From contig OX235265.1 in NCBI GenBank assembly GCA_944472135.2, positions 90,676,984 to 90,740,983 on the forward strand: DNA of 64,000 nt, given 5' to 3'. The translations under genes were made by a program, and so were the position numbers. Below the pieces are notes generated by a model. It was given only the letters and a program-made list of their open reading frames with translations, ran no database searches and was not told the DNA's origin. Shown one piece after another: positions 21,610 to 31,919 of this stretch. The DNA is from Trichobilharzia regenti (lineage: Eukaryota > Platyhelminthes > Trematoda > Strigeidida > Schistosomatidae). How positions within the stretch are numbered: position 1 is the stretch's first letter; every line of letters starts with the position of its first letter.

Positions 21610-22315
21610 AATAACCACCAGCCAGAATCTATTCAGAAATTTATGAAGAACCATAGAAAAACTAAGATTAGCAATCAAAATGACGAAGATGGTATAGAAT
21701 TCAAAGGCTCTGCATTCTCAATGAAGTTGCAATTAAGGTGGCATTTAAACCAACCAACCAACCAACCAACTCTCTCAGAGATAAACTTTGTCAGCTTAAG
21801 GACCGAATAGGGCCATTTAAGAAAAATAATACAATTTACCAAATACCATGTAATATAGACTCTGACGCCAATTACATAAGTCAAACTAGTAGATCGGAGT
21901 CATCTAGATTATTGGAATATAAAAATTTAGCTAGCTGGACCTAGAATGATTGACCCTGCTAAGGTGAGTTGAATAACCTAGGAAAAAGTTCAACCACTGT
22001 ATTTCATTCACTTGCAAATAATCACACAATAGGGGGTGGGGTGGCACAGGATGAGAACATTAAAAAGGTAATATAGTTAGTTGGAGTGGGAGGGAGAGGT
22101 TAATCATTGAAGCTTTGTTTATCGATTTAACACTGCATATATGCAATCGGAATAACGCAACAGCTATACCACAGATATAGAAAGTGGCAACATACAACAA
22201 AGGGAAGTTGGAGAGACAGAATAGACAGCAAATAGGTGCAAGATACATTTTGAAACCGAGTGACTAAAATCGATATGGTTATGAGCGGCAATAATTAATG
22301 TTCAAAATCCTCTCA
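21610..22315 (+). pseudogene. PLE2 fragment: endonuclease and 3' UTR
   Basis: Contains KNNTIYQIPCNIDSDANYIS (GIY-YIG halves, with the Gly of YIG changed to Ser) and SESSRLLEYKNLASW. These match the PLE2 copy at 33067-33345. The 3' UTR is also shared (GAAGCTTTGTTTATCGA, here and near 33430). The reverse transcriptase is absent. Confidence 0.75.
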
Positions 22316-22338
22316 TCCAGCTTTTAATACTGCATCAT

Positions 22339-22366
22339 CACTGTGTGTGTGTGTGTGTGTGTGTGG
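22339..22366. repeat. (TG)n microsatellite
   Basis: About 12 uninterrupted TG units. Confidence 0.95.
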
Positions 22367-22671
22367 TATATTACAATAAACGTATCTGATATTGAATTAC
22401 ATTCTACCACCACAGTGGCTAAGTTCTACACTTACATAAGTCATTCCCTTTTTGTTTTATTTCCTCTCTCACGAAGTATTTTGATACGAAAATATCTGAA
22501 TAAAAGATTTGGGCCTTTTGCAGTGAGCGCTAAATATGAATCAACTTTCCCACTGATAAACTCTACAGTTTTTCATCATAAATTAAAACGAATTTATCAA
22601 CTGATAAGAAATTTAATCCGGTCAGACGTGTTTGTTTAAAATTTTGATTTTTTTACTGCTGATATGTAGAC

Positions 22672-23413
22672 ATGATAGAGAAGATTTGTAGCTCAGGTGG
22701 ATGACTTTGATGTGGTTGTGTTCTCCAAGCTGGATAGTTAATTTACGAAGCTTCCATCACCCCACAAGGCGACATCTTCAGCAAATACTTCAATTAGTGG
22801 AAGGTAGTTTTTAGATTTCTCCATGAGTTCATTAATCATCTCTCCTGGTGACCTTGGAAGTGATTGGTTGTTTTTGTGTGTTTTCACTGCAGAAAACACA
22901 ACATTGGCCAAAATGGACGTCTACTTCGTCTTCCTATCAACAAACATAAGCTAGCCGTCAAACGACATGATATCCACTCCCTCATATCACTACATACAGA
23001 CAAACACGGACATCAGTTCGACTGGGACAACGTTCAAATATTAGACAGAGGAAACAACAAGAATGCTAGAGAATTTTTAGAAGCCTGCCTGGCGTTCCAG
23101 TGAATCATCAATCAATAGGCACATCAAGATAGACAAAATTTATCGACAGATAAGAAAGAAACCTCACACACAAAGGGTCAAAGTTCAAGTCAAAGAAACA
23201 ATCAGTTCCAATATAAGTAGCTGCCTAGAGGGTGTGAAAACACACAAAAACAACCAATCAGGACTAAAGTCACCGTGACAGATGATTAATAAACTCGTTG
23301 AGAAATCCAAAAGCTCACTTCAAATTGAAGTATGCACTGAAGACGTCGCTTAGTAGAGCGATGAAAGCTTTGCAAATTAACCAATCAGCTCACAGAACAC
23401 AACCACATCAAAA
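22672..23413. mobile_element. PLE1 head-to-head inverted dimer, truncated (dimer 1)
   Basis: The left arm (22672 to about 22889, minus) is the PLE1 3' end. The right arm (about 22890-23413, plus) covers the second half of the GIY-YIG domain (HNIGQNGRLLRLPINKHKL) to the 3' end. The right arm stops at ACCACATCAAAA; the left arm runs about 40 nt further into the terminal repeat. These are the same two ends as in the complete palindrome at 37774-42979. A 79-codon open frame remains (22864-23103). Confidence 0.9.
23330..23377 (+). ncRNA. Hammerhead-like fold in PLE1 dimer 1
   Basis: Core CTGAAGA (23337-23343) and GAAA (23363-23366). Stem II pairs GTCGCT with AGCGAT. Stem I pairs GTATGCA with TGCAAAT, with one internal mismatch. 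Relative to the complete PLE1 at 42896-42943, two stem II pairs and the innermost stem I pair are changed on both sides. One unpaired base precedes stem II and stem III is minimal, so activity is uncertain. Confidence 0.45.
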
Positions 23414-23419
23414 ACGGTT

Positions 23420-24161
23420 GGAATTTCTAAAAGCTGGATCCTGAATTTGAATAAACTCTAAAATAAAACTGTGTCTTAAGGTCATACGCAAATAAATTTA
23501 AAACTAGATGTCATTGTTGAAGAGACAGAGAGATTTCTAATGGATTGCATTTGATTAATTAACTGATAGGTTAAACTGCCAACTTAGTTCGAAGCGTTAA
23601 CAATATGTTAGCCATTTGGCTACCAAAAATGGCTGGCTTGTGAATGTTGGCTTTAACGCTTCGTTCACAGGCGCTCAGTTATCACACACTCTATTCTGTA
23701 ATAGAAATGTCTTTGTAAGGTTGTTCTAGCTGATATCTTCACATTTATAAATCAGTGTTCAACCTATCTTTTCAAATTCGACGGTCACGAGAATATTAAA
23801 TGTTGGTGATACTCTCCAGTGGTTCCCTCGATGTGTCACATAAATGACTGAGTAGACACTCCTACATAGGTCGAATAGGTCAATCGGAGCGATCAGCTGG
23901 GGTTAACACCTTACTAACGGGAAATCCAGTTGTGTAGGGATTAATCTCACTTCCATTTCTGAGATACCACACTACTCGTATTTTTTCTGTGAACGAAATT
24001 CGGAGGTAGTTATTATTCATAAGATTGAAGATATCAACCAATGGCACCTAAGGACTTCGTAGACTGATTACACTGGACCGAAATGCTTGATCTCTGTTGA
24101 CAAAATGCCAACTAGTATGGATGATTCGAATGTGTCTGAGAATTAGGTCGTTGTTTTTACC
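23420..24161. other. Non-coding
   Basis: Contains a small imperfect hairpin near 23590-23655 (GAAGCGTTAA facing TTTAACGCTTC). Otherwise no recognised feature. Confidence 0.4.
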
Positions 24162-24505
24162 GTGGAAGGTGACTAGTAGTGGAATCGAGGATGTGCATTT
24201 TAACCTATTTGAGACTCGTCAACTGAGGGCACCTGAAATCTTCAGTTAACGATGACACATCCCACTGCGATTTAATCATAACCCCTGTCGTTTTAAATAA
24301 CAAAAGTACTATTCACCAGGTTACGATACCATACAAAGTGCATTACCTATTACTTGTTTGATTGCGTTTTTTATGGTTTGAGACAAAAGATGCTCTTTTC
24401 AAGTCACCATGGGAACCCCTTTACTCCCTGTCAACTGAGCACACCTGGCTAATGAGTCTCAAGTAGGACGAAATGCCCACCTTAGATTTCACTGCTGGAC
24501 ACTAC
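24162..24505. mobile_element. SINE D head-to-head pair (Sm-alpha-like)
   Basis: The left arm (about 24162-24310) is minus, with GTTGACGAGTCTCAAATAGG then CATCCTCGATTCCACTACTAG. The right arm (about 24405-24505) is plus, with CTAATGAGTCTCAAGTAGG and ACGAAATGCCC, then TTAGATTTCACTGCTGG. The arms' 3' ends face outward, as in the SINE B pairs. Confidence 0.65.
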
Positions 24506-24579
24506 TGACAAAATATGAGAAGAAAATCTAATAACATGGGGCACCTTATGTCAAGGACGATCTCTTATTATTCTCAGCT

Positions 24580-24725
24580 GAAGAAGCAGAGTACTGGACA
24601 CCTATTTCGCTCCAAGGGTTTGAGTCTTCTGCAATACTCACCCGTCGGTGTTTGAACCCAAGACCACCCAGGAAGCTCTTAGACAATCTGGCCATTGAGG
24701 TCCATCCAAGGCCTATGAATCCCAA
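24580..24725 (-). mobile_element. SINE B copy
   Basis: The minus strand has the tRNA-like unit (GTCTAAGAGCTTCCTGG, GGGTTCAAACACC) and the ribozyme region GAAGACTCAAACCCTTGGAG with GCGAAATAGGTGTCCAGTAC. The core is mutated. Confidence 0.7.
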
Positions 24726-25078
24726 TTTTTACCAACCCTTGATTTTAGCTTGACCATCAGCCAATGTCTTATACAAGTATTTGTCCTCACACCCGATTTC
24801 GTGGTCCCCACTGTTCTGGAGTTCTAGTTAAAAGTGTCAACTATTTCAAAGACTTTGATTCAACATGTACTTAGTATACACACTTGTGTAAAAATAAATA
24901 AAATGTAGACGATCGATGCTGAAATTCTTACTATAGATATTTATAAAATCTTGATTCATGTCGAGTTTTGATAGAAATTCAAATGACAAAAGTTGACTTT
25001 TTTAACACATAAAGTAACGATTTATCATGATGTGGGATCAGCGCTTCAGTATAAATAATTATTTTCACATAAACATAC
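24726..25078. other. Non-coding, probably intronic
   Basis: No repeat family recognised; it lies just past the donor of the minus-strand exon at 25079. Confidence 0.35.
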
Positions 25079-25177
25079 GTTGAAAAGTCTGCTTTACGAT
25101 CTACTCGGATCACATTTTCAGTGGTGGATGACCTTAGAGAACTATTTTGCAGTCTTCTTGAATTCATATCACATTCA
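25079..25177 (-). CDS. Candidate internal exon, unknown host gene
   Basis: On the minus strand an acceptor TTTCTAACTTAG (ending at 25178) and a donor GTATGT (25078-25073) bound a 99-nt open stretch. It encodes ECDMNSRRLQNSSLRSSTT, ENVIRVDRKADFS. Its length is a multiple of three. It is not part of any repeat family here and has normal protein-like composition. No family is recognised. It may belong to the same minus-strand transcription unit as 7518-9453, but nothing in between proves it. Confidence 0.4.
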
Positions 25178-25205
25178 CTAAGTTAGAAATCAAAGACCAT
25201 CGGAC

Positions 25206-25420
25206 AGGGTCCCAGTGGTTCAGTGGTCTACGAATACGCCTTGTAACCAGAAGGTCTTTGGTTCGGAGCACGTTGGATGCGTACTGATAAAGAGTCCCAA
25301 ACTAGGACGAAACAGCCGTCCAGTACTCCGAGGTTTTCCAGTGGTTCTCTAACTGATGTCAGCTCATGATGAAATCCTCCATGCAATCAAACAAAATCCC
25401 TACAAAACCAATACTTGAAA
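25206..25420 (+). mobile_element. SINE B copy, full 3' end
   Basis: Starts GGGTCCCAGTGGTTCAGTGG, with GCCTTGTAACCAGAAGGTC and TTGGTTCGGAGC. The ribozyme core is CTGATAA (25284-25290) with GACGAAAC; the G-to-A change in the core should inactivate it. The tail TGATGTCAGCTCATGATG and AAATCCTCC defines the family 3' end. Confidence 0.85.
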
Positions 25421-25474
25421 ATTGAAATAAGACAAAAGTGAACAAAATTTTGTTGAATTTTCACCTAAATATCA

Positions 25475-25720
25475 GATGGTCGGCATGAAAGGATTAGCAG
25501 GAAACAACTCTGAAAATGAAACAGTCAAGAAGCTATCACTGGACAAAATAAGTAGAAGAAAAGCTGAGAATGGAGTGAACACACTCTGCGCAGACTGTTG
25601 AGCGAAATCATGCACAATGCCAGACCTTGAATGGAACCCGAACATGAAACTAGTTTCGTGTGGGTTAGAGGCATAGCATAGATCATGTGAGAAGGAAATA
25701 AAAGCTCACAGCTGCCGATT
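25475..25720 (+). mobile_element. Decayed LINE B 3' region
   Basis: Follows the LINE B C-terminal order (CAACTCTGAAAATGAAACAG, AAAATAAGTAGAAGAAAAGC, CTTGAATGGAACCCGAACATG) with many changes. Confidence 0.5.
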
Positions 25721-26896
25721 GTGATCCTACTGGAAAGCAATGGACTCCTTGCAAACGCACACTTGGAAATCAATCCATTACTCACTAGTAACTGACTTCG
25801 TGACGAAGTTGTCTGAAGGTATTGTGAGAAGAAGTGACTTGTGAGCTCGACCAGGTTGGGTGTCAGAACAGTTACCTGCGAATGGCGCTGTATATATATG
25901 TATATATGTATAACAAATTCACAGGAGGCCACTGAATTTCATCCTAACATTTCAAAAAGCTGACGTCATAACCTTAGGTTCCTTGGTTCAGTCCACTTTT
26001 GGATTGTGGATGAATGTTACTAAAAGGACTAAAACAAAAGCGAAACATCTTGGTTTTATATAGTTTTTTAACTGCTTTTAATCGGAGATTTAACCTAGGA
26101 CCACTCAAATCCTTACAGATTAACGCCTGCAAATTTCCATCCTCATACTGACCGACAAATCTTCCGAGTAGTATTCAAGAAGTAAATGAAAAGAAAATTC
26201 ACAAACATTTCCGAATTTACTGTATGAGAAGAAAAATAGCTTATAGATCAGAGGACAGAGAAAATTCAACAAGCGCCTAAAACATTCTATGAGTTTATTC
26301 CTTTCTAAGTTAATTTAGCCATCTGTCTGTTAGTCACGCTTACAAAAAGAATATATATATATATATTTGCTTTAATGCCTTCAAAATTGCATTTACCGGA
26401 ACAATACTGTCACACCTGCATATACGTTATGATTTTGTGGAAGTTTAAATGTCGCAGTAATAAAGCAAAAAAAAAAGCAAATTTTGCTAGAAAATGCCTA
26501 GTGAGACAAACGCTTTACTGGTTTTCTTGTCGTAATTACTTCCTTCTATGGAGTATTCTCTCTCTCTCTCTCTGCACAATACCATTCGCTTAATGTTTAA
26601 TGTTATTAACGCATAAGTCGGTTTGCGCAGTGTTTGCTTTGATGTCGTCTAAAATCTAAGTAATATTGAAAAAAATATGAATGTGAAAGGAGTGAAATCC
26701 GTGTAGAACAGGAAATATGTATATATAACAATCCCTTTCTGTTATAACAAAGAAGTTTTAGTTTTCCCAATGAATGGAAAATGAAACGACACTGTTGTTT
26801 TTACTGACGTTTCGCTATTTATTACTAATAGCTTTATTTAAGTATTATTAAACCAGAATTTACAAAAACTCAGCTTATATATAATATATTTTAATG
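25721..26896. other. Non-coding AT-rich stretch
   Basis: Holds short TA tracts near 25890 and 26350 and a CT tract near 26562-26575. No gene or repeat family recognised. Confidence 0.4.
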
Positions 26897-27785
26897 TCAG
26901 GTGGCAAAACAAATTAATGTCATATATAGAATAATACATAAGGTGTATAGATTTTAGAAGGGGGTACATAATTATAGGATTAGTAGACGAATATAAAATG
27001 TTACATAACACGGTGTGGAATTTTATAAGATAGAATTGAATATTTTAAAAATAAAAAATATGAAAATTAATAATTTTGGGTTTAGAATGACGCATGGGTC
27101 AAGTGGAAAAGATTTAGAGTGAGAATAGTAATAATAATAATAATAATGATAATAATAATAATCATAGTAATAAGGGAAAAGTACATAGAATCACTATATA
27201 AACAAAATAAATAAATGTCTATCCCTCTACGGCCAAGGTAGAAGTAGGGATTGGACGTACTTCTTTTGTACACAAAGGTCTGACTTGCTTAAAGTCATGA
27301 ATGGGCAAGGCCTCAGATGTCTTTAGAAATCTGTAACGAAGAAAACGCGGGAAATTGGTATGGATCCTACATATGATCTCGAAATCATGGTAAGGGTTGA
27401 CTGAGTGACAGAATTCGATCAGGTGTTCTGTCATTTTAAACCCAAAATTATTAATTTTTATATATATATATATATATATATATTTTATTTATTTTTACAA
27501 TATTGGATTCTGTCTTATCAAATTTTACACCATGTTGTGTAACATTTTATATTTGTCTACTAATCCTATAATTATGTACTCCCTTTCAAAATCTATACAC
27601 TTTATGAATTATTCTATATATGACATTGATTATTTTGCCACTTGACATAAAACTATGATTATAATCATAAATATTTTAATCGCATTTCATACTACTACTA
27701 CTATTATTATTATTTCATATATTCACACCTTTGACCTAATTCCCTCACCAGATATAATTTCTTAAAAACCATTTATATATAACAA
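26897..27785. mobile_element. PLE A head-to-head inverted dimer
   Basis: The minus arm (27433 down to about 26897) carries the last part of the PLE A protein (EHLIEFCHSVNPYHDFEI, PLCTKEVRPIPTSTLAVEG) and its AT-rich 3' UTR. The plus arm starts at 27431 (TCATTTTAAACCCAAAATTA) and carries only the 3' UTR. The junction falls at 27431-27433. Both 3' tails point outward, the layout of the PLE1 dimers. The plus arm is collinear with the UTR at 4017-4320. Confidence 0.85.
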
Positions 27786-27924
27786 CCTAATCATCGTTCC
27801 TCAGCATGGGGGCATTTTCGCGTTTTCAAGTTGGCCAATTGGTAAAGATAACAAAACCATAATGTGTAGATTGCTGGATTTGATAAGTGCATGAGATTAT
27901 AGAAGCAGTCTGTGTTTACACAAT

Positions 27925-27998
27925 GATGTCAGCTCATGATTAAATCCTCCATACAATCAAACCAAATCCCTACAAAACCAATACTTGGAAATTGCTTG
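27925..27998 (+). mobile_element. SINE B 3' tail fragment
   Basis: ATGATGTCAGCTCATGATT, AAATCCTCC and CCTACAAAACCAATACTTG match the tail of the copy at 25206-25420. Confidence 0.75.
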
Positions 27999-28014
27999 TC
28001 CCATTCGTGTTGAT

Positions 28015-28480
28015 TTTGTCATTTCATGAGGAGGGATGTGTTGTAATCAGACCAGACAATTTGGATTCCATTTGATTATGTGAAGTGCTACTAATGATGT
28101 TAAACGTTCTTTGTGAAATCTGAAATGTTTCTGAATTATTTCAATATTGTCAAAATCCATTTCGTGGCCTGATTCCATAGCGTCTAAACCTATGTCTGGC
28201 TGATGATTTTTCAAGTTTTTCTAGTTCGACCAGATTTCTCGGTGGTAAAACAGATGCCTACGGTGTTCATTTCTTCTGATTTTCATTTTTTGAGATGTTT
28301 GTCCGATGTAGATCACATCACATTCCAAGCAAGCATTTTGTTTTATAGACACAATTAGATCGAGAATCTTTAGGGATTTAGTCTTTTATATGGACAAGGT
28401 TGTGTTCTCAGTGTGTCTGATGTTTTGAAGAAAACTCTAATGTCGAGCTGATTGAGTACTCTTCTGATATCATCTGAAGT
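28015..28480 (-). pseudogene. PLE fragment of a further family, endonuclease
   Basis: On the minus strand, pieces read NACLECDVIYIGQTSQKMKI, then RRNEHRRHLFYHREIW and GLDAMESGHEMDFDNIEI, LTSLVALHI. This is a GIY-YIG endonuclease with intact YIG and the His-rich end typical of PLEs. The sequence differs from PLE1, PLE2, PLE3 and PLE A. Stops and a frameshift interrupt it; the reverse transcriptase is absent. Confidence 0.7.
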
Positions 28481-28509
28481 CTCTGTGCTCCACATATATG
28501 TACAACCAC

Positions 28510-29930
28510 TTTAGGAACAAATAATAGGCAAGAAAATGAATTGCTTTCAACAGATATCTGGAATTCAACAGAAGAAAGGAGAGTGGTGAAACAGAGGGTG
28601 GCTCCTTACAAAGACGGACAACAGAAGGAGAAGCTGAGTTCGATGTAAATCGCACTGGATAAGGAAGTGTTGATGAGTGTTCGGAAATATAAAAGACAAT
28701 TCTACGACACACTGGCTGACAAGTTAAGCAGAATAGGTTGGCCACAGGTAACAGAGACCTCAGAAGGCTATATCACCTAACCAGGTCTCTATCCAACAAA
28801 AGATCAACTCAGGTGCAACTTACATAAAGTGGTGAAGGGAACCTAATTGCCAAGGAGGAGAGAAAAATAAAACCATAAACTGGTCACTTCAAACAATTCT
28901 TGAATCGACCATCACCTGTAACTTGCTCAGAAATATCAACACCATCAATAGCAAGCGGAAAAACTGCCATTAGACGGTAATCCGCTAATGAAAGCAGAAA
29001 TCATAAATGCGATCAATCTAATGAATGCCAACTGGGACTGCCTTATGTGTCAGACTGCGTGTCTGAAGTGAGAAGACAGGAATACACTAGACGAATTAGA
29101 AGACTCTAGAAGACATGGATTTAGTGGATGGTCTGTGTTTAATGCTGGATATAACTTCTTAAAAACCATATAAATATATATATACGATTGTACAGCTTGA
29201 TGATAAATTCCTTGAAATGAGTCTCTTCTCTGAATCACTTGTTTTGATTTTCTATATGTTACAATGGGAATTTTCCATATGTTTAATGTCACATGAACTC
29301 GAAAACTTGCAGGTGAATACCAATAAACTGGCTGAAGAGGCAGGCAGAGAAGACAGGACCCTAGATGAGCATAGAGAAGACTAAGGTGATGAAGATAACC
29401 AACCAGTACCAATCACCATCAAAAAGAGAGATTTGAAAGAGGTTATTTCCTTCATTTATCTACGAAGCATGGTTTCAACTACAGGCGGAACGGATGAAGA
29501 TGTTGAAACCAACCAGAATTTGAAAGGTAAGATACACCTTCATCGATCTGAAATTAGTTTGTAAGTCTTCTGCACTCCACTTCATCATAAAGAACAAGAT
29601 TCAGATTTTCAGTACACCTTTCAAGTCAGTCACTTCTTCTATACGGGTCAAAAACGTGGTGCATCACGAAAGCATTCCCAACAGGCTACTGCGGAATTTT
29701 ATCACCAGCTGCCCACTTCTCTGGCTGGCTCCATACTGAAGATCACATGTGGCCAGCTGGCCAGAAGGAATTAGCAAGAAGAAACTCTGACTGGCAACAA
29801 ACCAACCAACAGGTAAGAGATGACTGCTTAAAAAATATGTAGGCAAAAATGAAGATGGATCTGGTGAACGCTGAGGAGGTCCTCAAATATCACCACTTTC
29901 CAGGCCATCTTTCGAGTGGAACCGAAGTGG
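28510..29930 (+). mobile_element. LINE B, longer copy spanning RT to 3' region
   Basis: The upstream part (28590-29050) reads like the segment before the LINE reverse transcriptase (LYNQTRRLSNKRSTQVQL, KEERKIKP). The downstream part (29310-29900) gives EEAGREDRTLDEHRED, the SMVSTTGGTDEDVE block, and the C-terminal region. It is interrupted at 29140-29240 by a PLE A 3' end. Frames are broken throughout. Confidence 0.7.
29140..29240 (+). mobile_element. PLE A 3' terminal fragment inside LINE B
   Basis: TTCTTAAAAACCATATAAAT, ACGATTGTACAGCTTGATG and AAATGAGTCTCTTCTCTGAA match the PLE A 3' end at 4310-4390. Only about 100 bp of the element is present. Confidence 0.75.
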
Positions 29931-29934
29931 ATGA

Positions 29935-30640
29935 TAAGTCACGTTTTAGAGAATTTGAATGTATATTCTTATCTATAAAGCATGGCGGAAATCTCATCTT
30001 CCACAGTATCAGGGTTACTTACCATCCGTACCCAAGAAAATACTTTACATGAGCTTAGAATTCAAAGGGGACTTAGCTTCCGATACCATGAAACGAAGGA
30101 TATCACAGTCCCTGAAAAGAACATTCCCTGCTGCAGAGACTACAAATTGAATAGACAAAATGAAAAGAGAATGAAAAATTGGTAGAGCTAAAATATGATT
30201 GGGGATTAACATACTCTAGCATACAGGGATTAAGACCATGAAAGTTGCAGTGGAGGGGTTGAACGAACTTTTTCTGTACACAGAGATCTGGCTTTTCTGT
30301 TTCGATAGCCAAAGATGGCTTCAGCAATACAGATGAGTCGGGTACGTAGGGATTTGGGTAAATTACTCTTTGCCTTGTAGATGATGACTTTCAAGGCGGA
30401 GGCTATAGAGACAACTGGGTGATCATTATCGACCAGATGTTCAATGATCGCGCTTCTTATCGCTCCACTTCCACCTTTTCGTAGCCATGCAGGATAGTGT
30501 TCTTGCGCCCTCTTTGACAAAACTCGAGTCGAACGACCGATACACCTAGCTCCACATGAGCAGATGAATTGAGAAATACACATAGATTTGGGTCAACAGC
30601 GGGATCTTGTCCTTCAGGTTATGGAACAACAATAATGGTC
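29935..30640. pseudogene. PLE A pieces in convergent orientation
   Basis: The plus part (29940-30150) encodes the linker (LYMSLEFKGDLASDTMKRRI, SQSLKRTFPAAE). The minus part (30640-30190) encodes LKDKIPLLTQ and an open endonuclease frame (30230-30583), including MCISQFICSCGARCIGRS, IIEHLVDNDHPV and LRTRLICIAEAIFGYRNRK. In the nuclease YIG is changed to CIG. Here the two parts face each other, the reverse of the head-to-head dimers. Confidence 0.8.
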
Positions 30641-31394
30641 GGCTAGTAATCACGAATTTTCTAGTTTACACTGTGGGCAAATTCACAATGACTTCAAAAG
30701 AAATCTGTTCATTTTATGGTCATTAACTCCTATGAAAAACAATATATATATATACATACACTTATTGCCTAATTTTCAAATAGCCAAATTTCAAATAGCC
30801 AATTATTTTATGCACAAGTCATCTGACTGCATAAATTATACGATGAATAGTATATATATATATATATATGTATTAACAGATTTTAAAATCCCTCTAAGTC
30901 TACAATATGTAGATATAAAGTAATAATTCTTTCCATTGGCACGTGCCAAATAAAAAGAAACTTTTCAGTAAACAAAATTTTATGCATAACCTCATCCATA
31001 TCACATCTCTTTGTATTTTTTGTGTGTGTAGTTTAATGACCACTTTAGCGCTACTACTTTCATTTCGAATTGTATCATCAAAACTGTTGTATTTTCGCTA
31101 CTTTGGAAGAGATTAACAAATATACAAAGAAAAACAAACAAATAATGCAAATGTTTAATTTTTTTTTAAATTATGTGTATATCACACTGAAATACTTAGT
31201 GTACTTTTGGAGAATAACAAAAAATTTTTATGCAGAATTAACAGCATCAAACTTGTGATTATATAAGCTGTTAGGGTTGTTATGTAAAATGAATTGTTTC
31301 TTGTAGTGGTTGACAGTGTATTCTACAATTATCGAAGTAATTAAGTCCTATTAACGTTTGTTTTCGTTTGTCATTCCTCTACTTCCTGAATGGA
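30641..31394. other. Non-coding AT-rich stretch
   Basis: Short TA tracts near 30740 and 30850. No gene recognised. Confidence 0.4.
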
Positions 31395-31475
31395 GCGCAT
31401 TGATGACTTAAAGGCTTTGAATTTTCAGTAGAGGTAGTGTTTACAGTTTACAATTACAGTTTACAATTTATTTAG
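31395..31475 (-). mobile_element. SINE A 3' body fragment
   Basis: Minus strand GTAAACACTACCTCTACTG, AAAATTCAAAGCC resembles the body of SINE A near 6640-6665. Confidence 0.4.
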
Positions 31476-31479
31476 GATA

Positions 31480-31912
31480 GTAGGCTATATGCCTGTGTTA
31501 ATCCTTTCGATTTATTGCATACAGGAGGTCCAATCTCGCCTTGAATGAATCAACGGATGGCGCTGATACGACGTGTTCCGGTAGGGAGTTCCAATGGTTC
31601 ACAATTCGATGCGAAAAACGGATATCCAGACGCAGATGATTCGACCGTGGTTTTTGAACCTTGAGGTGATGTCCTCGCAATTGGTTGGTGCTAGAAGGAA
31701 GAAATAATTTAGATAAATTAGCTCCAAAATCATTTCTTAGGATACGGTATGCTAGTATTAGGTCACCCCTAAGTCGTCTGTATGACAGTGGGAATAAACC
31801 CAGTCGACTTAACCTCTCCTCATATGACAGGGTTGAGAAACCTTTTATTAGCTTAGTTCCTACTCTTTGCACCCTTTCTAATAAGTCTATTTCGTATTTG
31901 AAACATATGTAT
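31480..31912 (-). pseudogene. CR1-like LINE, C-terminal fragment
   Basis: A 124-codon minus-strand frame: MQRVGTKLIKGFSTLSYEER, LSRLGLFPLSYRRLRGDLI, LAYRILRND, then RFSHRIVNHWNSLPEHVV and SVDSFKARLD. This is the conserved end of CR1/jockey-type LINE proteins (QRRxTK, LxLxxLExRRxRxDL, FSxRxVxxWNxLP). The upstream part (LLERVQ-like) continues to 31912 with a frameshift. The reverse transcriptase is missing, as expected of a 5'-truncated copy. It is the only member of this clade seen in the window. Confidence 0.8.
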
Positions 31913-31919
31913 GTGAAAA

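Noticed and set aside
27100..27165. AAT-type run as a coding Ile/Asn repeat
   Set aside because: It lies in the PLE A 3' UTR of the minus arm and corresponds to the AT-rich tract near 3960-3985.
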